Shown here: positions 61,404 through 64,000 of the stretch, one piece after another
How positions within the stretch are numbered: the first letter of the stretch is position 1
Layout: each line of letters begins with the position of its first letter
DNA from: Camarhynchus parvulus
Lineage: Eukaryota > Chordata > Aves > Passeriformes > Thraupidae
DNA length: 64,000 nucleotides
Direction of reading: 5' to 3'
NCBI RefSeq assembly: GCF_901933205.1
Contig: NC_044586.1
Span: 17,802,569 to 17,866,568, forward strand
Program-made: the position numbers and the translations under genes
The notes under the pieces: generated by a model
What the model saw: the letters and a program-made list of their open reading frames with translations, nothing else
The model's database searches: none
What the model was told of the DNA's origin: nothing

Positions 61404-63894
61404 CTAAAACAGTGAAAAACAAACAAATTACTTGTTTTATGAAAAATCTGATAAAAGCAAACAGATAGACAAAGTGTTATCGGTTCCTGTAATATGCTCA
61501 CATATTTGAAACAATCGAGCCTACCCCTACTACATGTTATTGTAATTCCTGCTGATTTCAGGTAAATGACATTACTGTCTTTTTCATGGCACACTATGAT
61601 TTAGCATGCTTAGCATTAATGTGTTGAAATTACTTTCAACTCATCAACCTTAAAAACCAGTCTGCAGACTTCTGCTCTACTATTTACTTCTAGTTAATTG
61701 CCATTTGTGCTGCAAGTATCATTTACTGTGACAGTGATGATAACTCTTTGACAGAAATTAGGGTTCAAAGAAGATCAGCCGTAATGCTTCATAAAATCAT
61801 GTCAGCTCTCTTCTCCCAGAGCTGAGGTCTTTGTCAGCCTGTACTGACACTCAGAACTTGGGTCAGAGGGGTCTTTGCCCTGACATTAATATCAAGCCTT
61901 CAAGCAAGTTTGGCTGTCAAAAATCCACATCCCACACTGAAATCTCACTCTTTGCCTCTATCCCATGGCTTTTTTCCTGCTCCATTTTCTCAGTGACTCC
62001 CTTAGCTCCGCAGACTATAATTTAAAGTGACTCATGTTCAAGAATATTTTACAACCCGTATTTAGTGAAAAACCTTAGAACAACCTCCTGATGAAGGCAA
62101 GAATATATATGCCCACACACGTGGGCTCTTCCTGAGAGCAGCACTGAAACAGAAACTTTTCACCTGACTCTGCATTTGGTTATTCACTGGATTCTGCCCC
62201 TGAGAGCTGGCATTGCCTGTCTCAAACAGCTCAGCACAAACCTCCTAAGCACATCTGGAAGAAACAAAGAGAGAAACTGTGCAAAGCTGCATTCATTAGC
62301 TTTGTTTCTGCACTGTTAATTTGTATCAGGATCAAGACGGTCAGAAGAGGAGATTGGGACCAGAAAGAAATATTTTACTGAAAATTAAACCCGCCTTGCG
62401 TAACAGCAATTTTTTGGGATTTTAATTTTAGAAATGCATTGTTGATAACATAAAAATCCTTAGCGATGGCCCAAGTTTAACCTGGAGGCAGGCTATTTAG
62501 AGAACACAAAAAACCAGTTAATATGCAATGGCAAAAGTTGGCATGAGTAGGACTTCAGAATAAAATGCAACAATGTGATTCAGAGCTATGGAAACAGAAG
62601 ACGGAACAGTGCTAGCCTAAGGGAGGTGACACAGATGAACTTTGCCAGATGAAGACGTGGGTGATTCTGAAATACAAGTTTCAGACACTTGGAACACCTG
62701 TATTAGGAAAGCTGATGGTACAGGTTCCAGTCTTTCCTATGGACCAAATACATACATGTCTTTATAATATTTACCAAAAACTCTTTTCAGATATTTATAA
62801 TTACATGTTAAATGTTCAAGATTCAATGATTTACCTGAAAGGCTTCTTTGTTTTGTTTCTGAAACACTTGGCATTTAGCAGATGTGTACTCCACCTGTAC
62901 AAGCTTTCCAGGTGTGTGCACACATACACAAGTTAAAAATGTTATTTACATGCTGCAACATGTATGGGCATCTTCAGGCCTTAAAGGAATAAAGAAATCC
63001 TGTATCCCACAATGTCGTTACCAGCTCCATTTCTGTTCTGTTTGGTAAATCTTTTCCAGCTCATCTGATCCATCCATCTAGCAGCCAAGAACCTGTATGA
63101 GCTGGTTATAGTTGTTGCTTCCACTAATGTATTTATGTCATGTTGCTGTCTGTGGGTGTTACTTAGGCAAATTAGCAAATTACTCTAAATGTACAGTTAC
63201 ATTTATTATGGTGGCGGCCAGAGGCACTGCTGTAGTTACAGGTCTGTCAGCTTTTCAATTAACAACCGTGTTTTTGATGAGTATGCATCTCAGTTGTTTT
63301 ATTCTTTCATTCCACACCAGGATTTGGTAAAAATATTTCCTTTTCTTTGTCTCCTTAACTGCACTTTTTACCTTTTAAATTTTAATTTTTTTACTAACAG
63401 GGTATTTTCTGCTGCTTATTCATAGATTTAGCAATGTTTTGTTCAAACTTTGCTCCTTGGAAGACTTTAGAATGTGCTTTGCTTTTTACTCCAAGGGCTC
63501 TTGAATTACAAAGTCGGACTTAGGTATAAATCTTTGAAATCTTGTTCCTGCCTAGGCACTGCTGTTGTGAAGTTATGTGTAAGGAACAGATTTCTGCACA
63601 ATTTGTAGCCCTGGCTTCCTTGGCTAGGAGCAGGACATCCCCAAGGGCACATAATCTTAGAGCTGTTGTAAGGCTGTGTTCCTATGCACAGTCCTAGAAC
63701 AAACACATTCCCATTTTTTATCCCAACAGCTCTTGATCGTAGATAATTCAAACGCTTCCAGGTTCATCAGTTGTTCCCACAGCTGCACCCATGATGGACT
63801 AACTGCACTCAAAAAGACTCTGCAGGGAGTCTTTGTGGCCATGACACCCTGGCTGTGTTAGTCACCACACCGAGTTTTCAGAAACCAGCTGAAC
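61404..63894 (-). other. MPPED1: MPPED1 intron, partial, running off the right edge
   Basis: This is the intron upstream of the GNHE exon; it continues past the window (through the CR1 fragment at 63895). I looked for the preceding exon, which should encode the RFVC-SDTH and GDFTELG region, and did not find it here. No gene or repeat is recognised in the interval. Confidence 0.75.
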
Positions 63895-64000
63895 AAAGGA
63901 AGTGATCTTTCTCCACCACGTAGCACTTGTGAGACCTCCTTTGGAGTGTGGGGTCTCATCCTGGGCTCTTCAGTGACAGGAAAGCTGCTGAGAAACTGAG
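63895..64000 (+). mobile_element. CR1 LINE fragment, cut by the window edge
   Basis: The last 106 bases carry a CR1 3' region: AGCACTTGTGAGACCTCCTT, TGGAGTGTGGGGTCTCATCC, TGGGCTCTTCAGTGACAGGA. It should continue to the right of the window. Confidence 0.8.

Noticed and set aside
1..64000. tRNA, rRNA, snoRNA genes, CRISPR arrays or bacterial operons
   Set aside because: No cloverleaf with A and B boxes, no rRNA text and no spaced direct repeats were seen. The window is ordinary vertebrate DNA.

Overview
This window is vertebrate nuclear DNA and almost certainly comes from a bird, probably a passerine. It contains spliced exons, long AT-rich introns, many CR1 LINE copies with typical avian 3' ends, and solo endogenous-retrovirus LTRs. 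The GC-rich CR1 copies near 50-51 kb and 57.3-57.9 kb resemble songbird CR1 subfamilies, as recalled from family knowledge and not searched. I see no prokaryotic features, CRISPR array or operon.

One protein-coding gene can be supported: the 3' half of MPPED1 (metallophosphoesterase domain containing 1) on the minus strand. Four coding exons lie at 61178-61403, 41904-42019, 37218-37331 and 33637-33755. Their splice sites are all canonical and their phases join perfectly. They encode the C-terminal 191 residues and the stop codon. The N-terminal exons lie beyond the right edge. The 3' UTR probably runs left from 33636 and may reach about 31.0 kb. The catalytic signatures GNHE, HGPP and GHIH are all visible. 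The GHIH motif and the C-terminal sequence mark the gene as MPPED1, not its paralogue MPPED2, which is known to carry glycine in place of an active-site histidine.

Layout: 1-31 kb is gene-poor intergenic DNA downstream of MPPED1. It holds a solo LTR (about 905-1381), an old minus-strand CR1 (about 19.7-20.7 kb), a plus-strand CR1 split by an 802-bp LTR-like insertion with a 6-bp target duplication (about 21.07-23.06 kb), and another solo LTR with TATA box and polyA signal (about 28220-28651). The interval 31-33.6 kb is the candidate 3' UTR. From 33.6 kb to the right edge is the MPPED1 gene body. Its introns hold CR1 copies at about 43.3-43.6, 49.5-51.25, 56.7-56.9 (minus), 57.35-57.88 and 63.9-64.0 kb, plus microsatellites.

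I found no convincing new biological system. The observations most worth checking are a perfect X-box/RFX-like motif overlapping a perfect inverted repeat at 45570-45591, a CR1 copy with a 37-bp internal duplication and a switched 3' tail, the nested LTR with an unusual terminus, and two unexplained minus-strand open frames (59004-59489 and 28664-29092).
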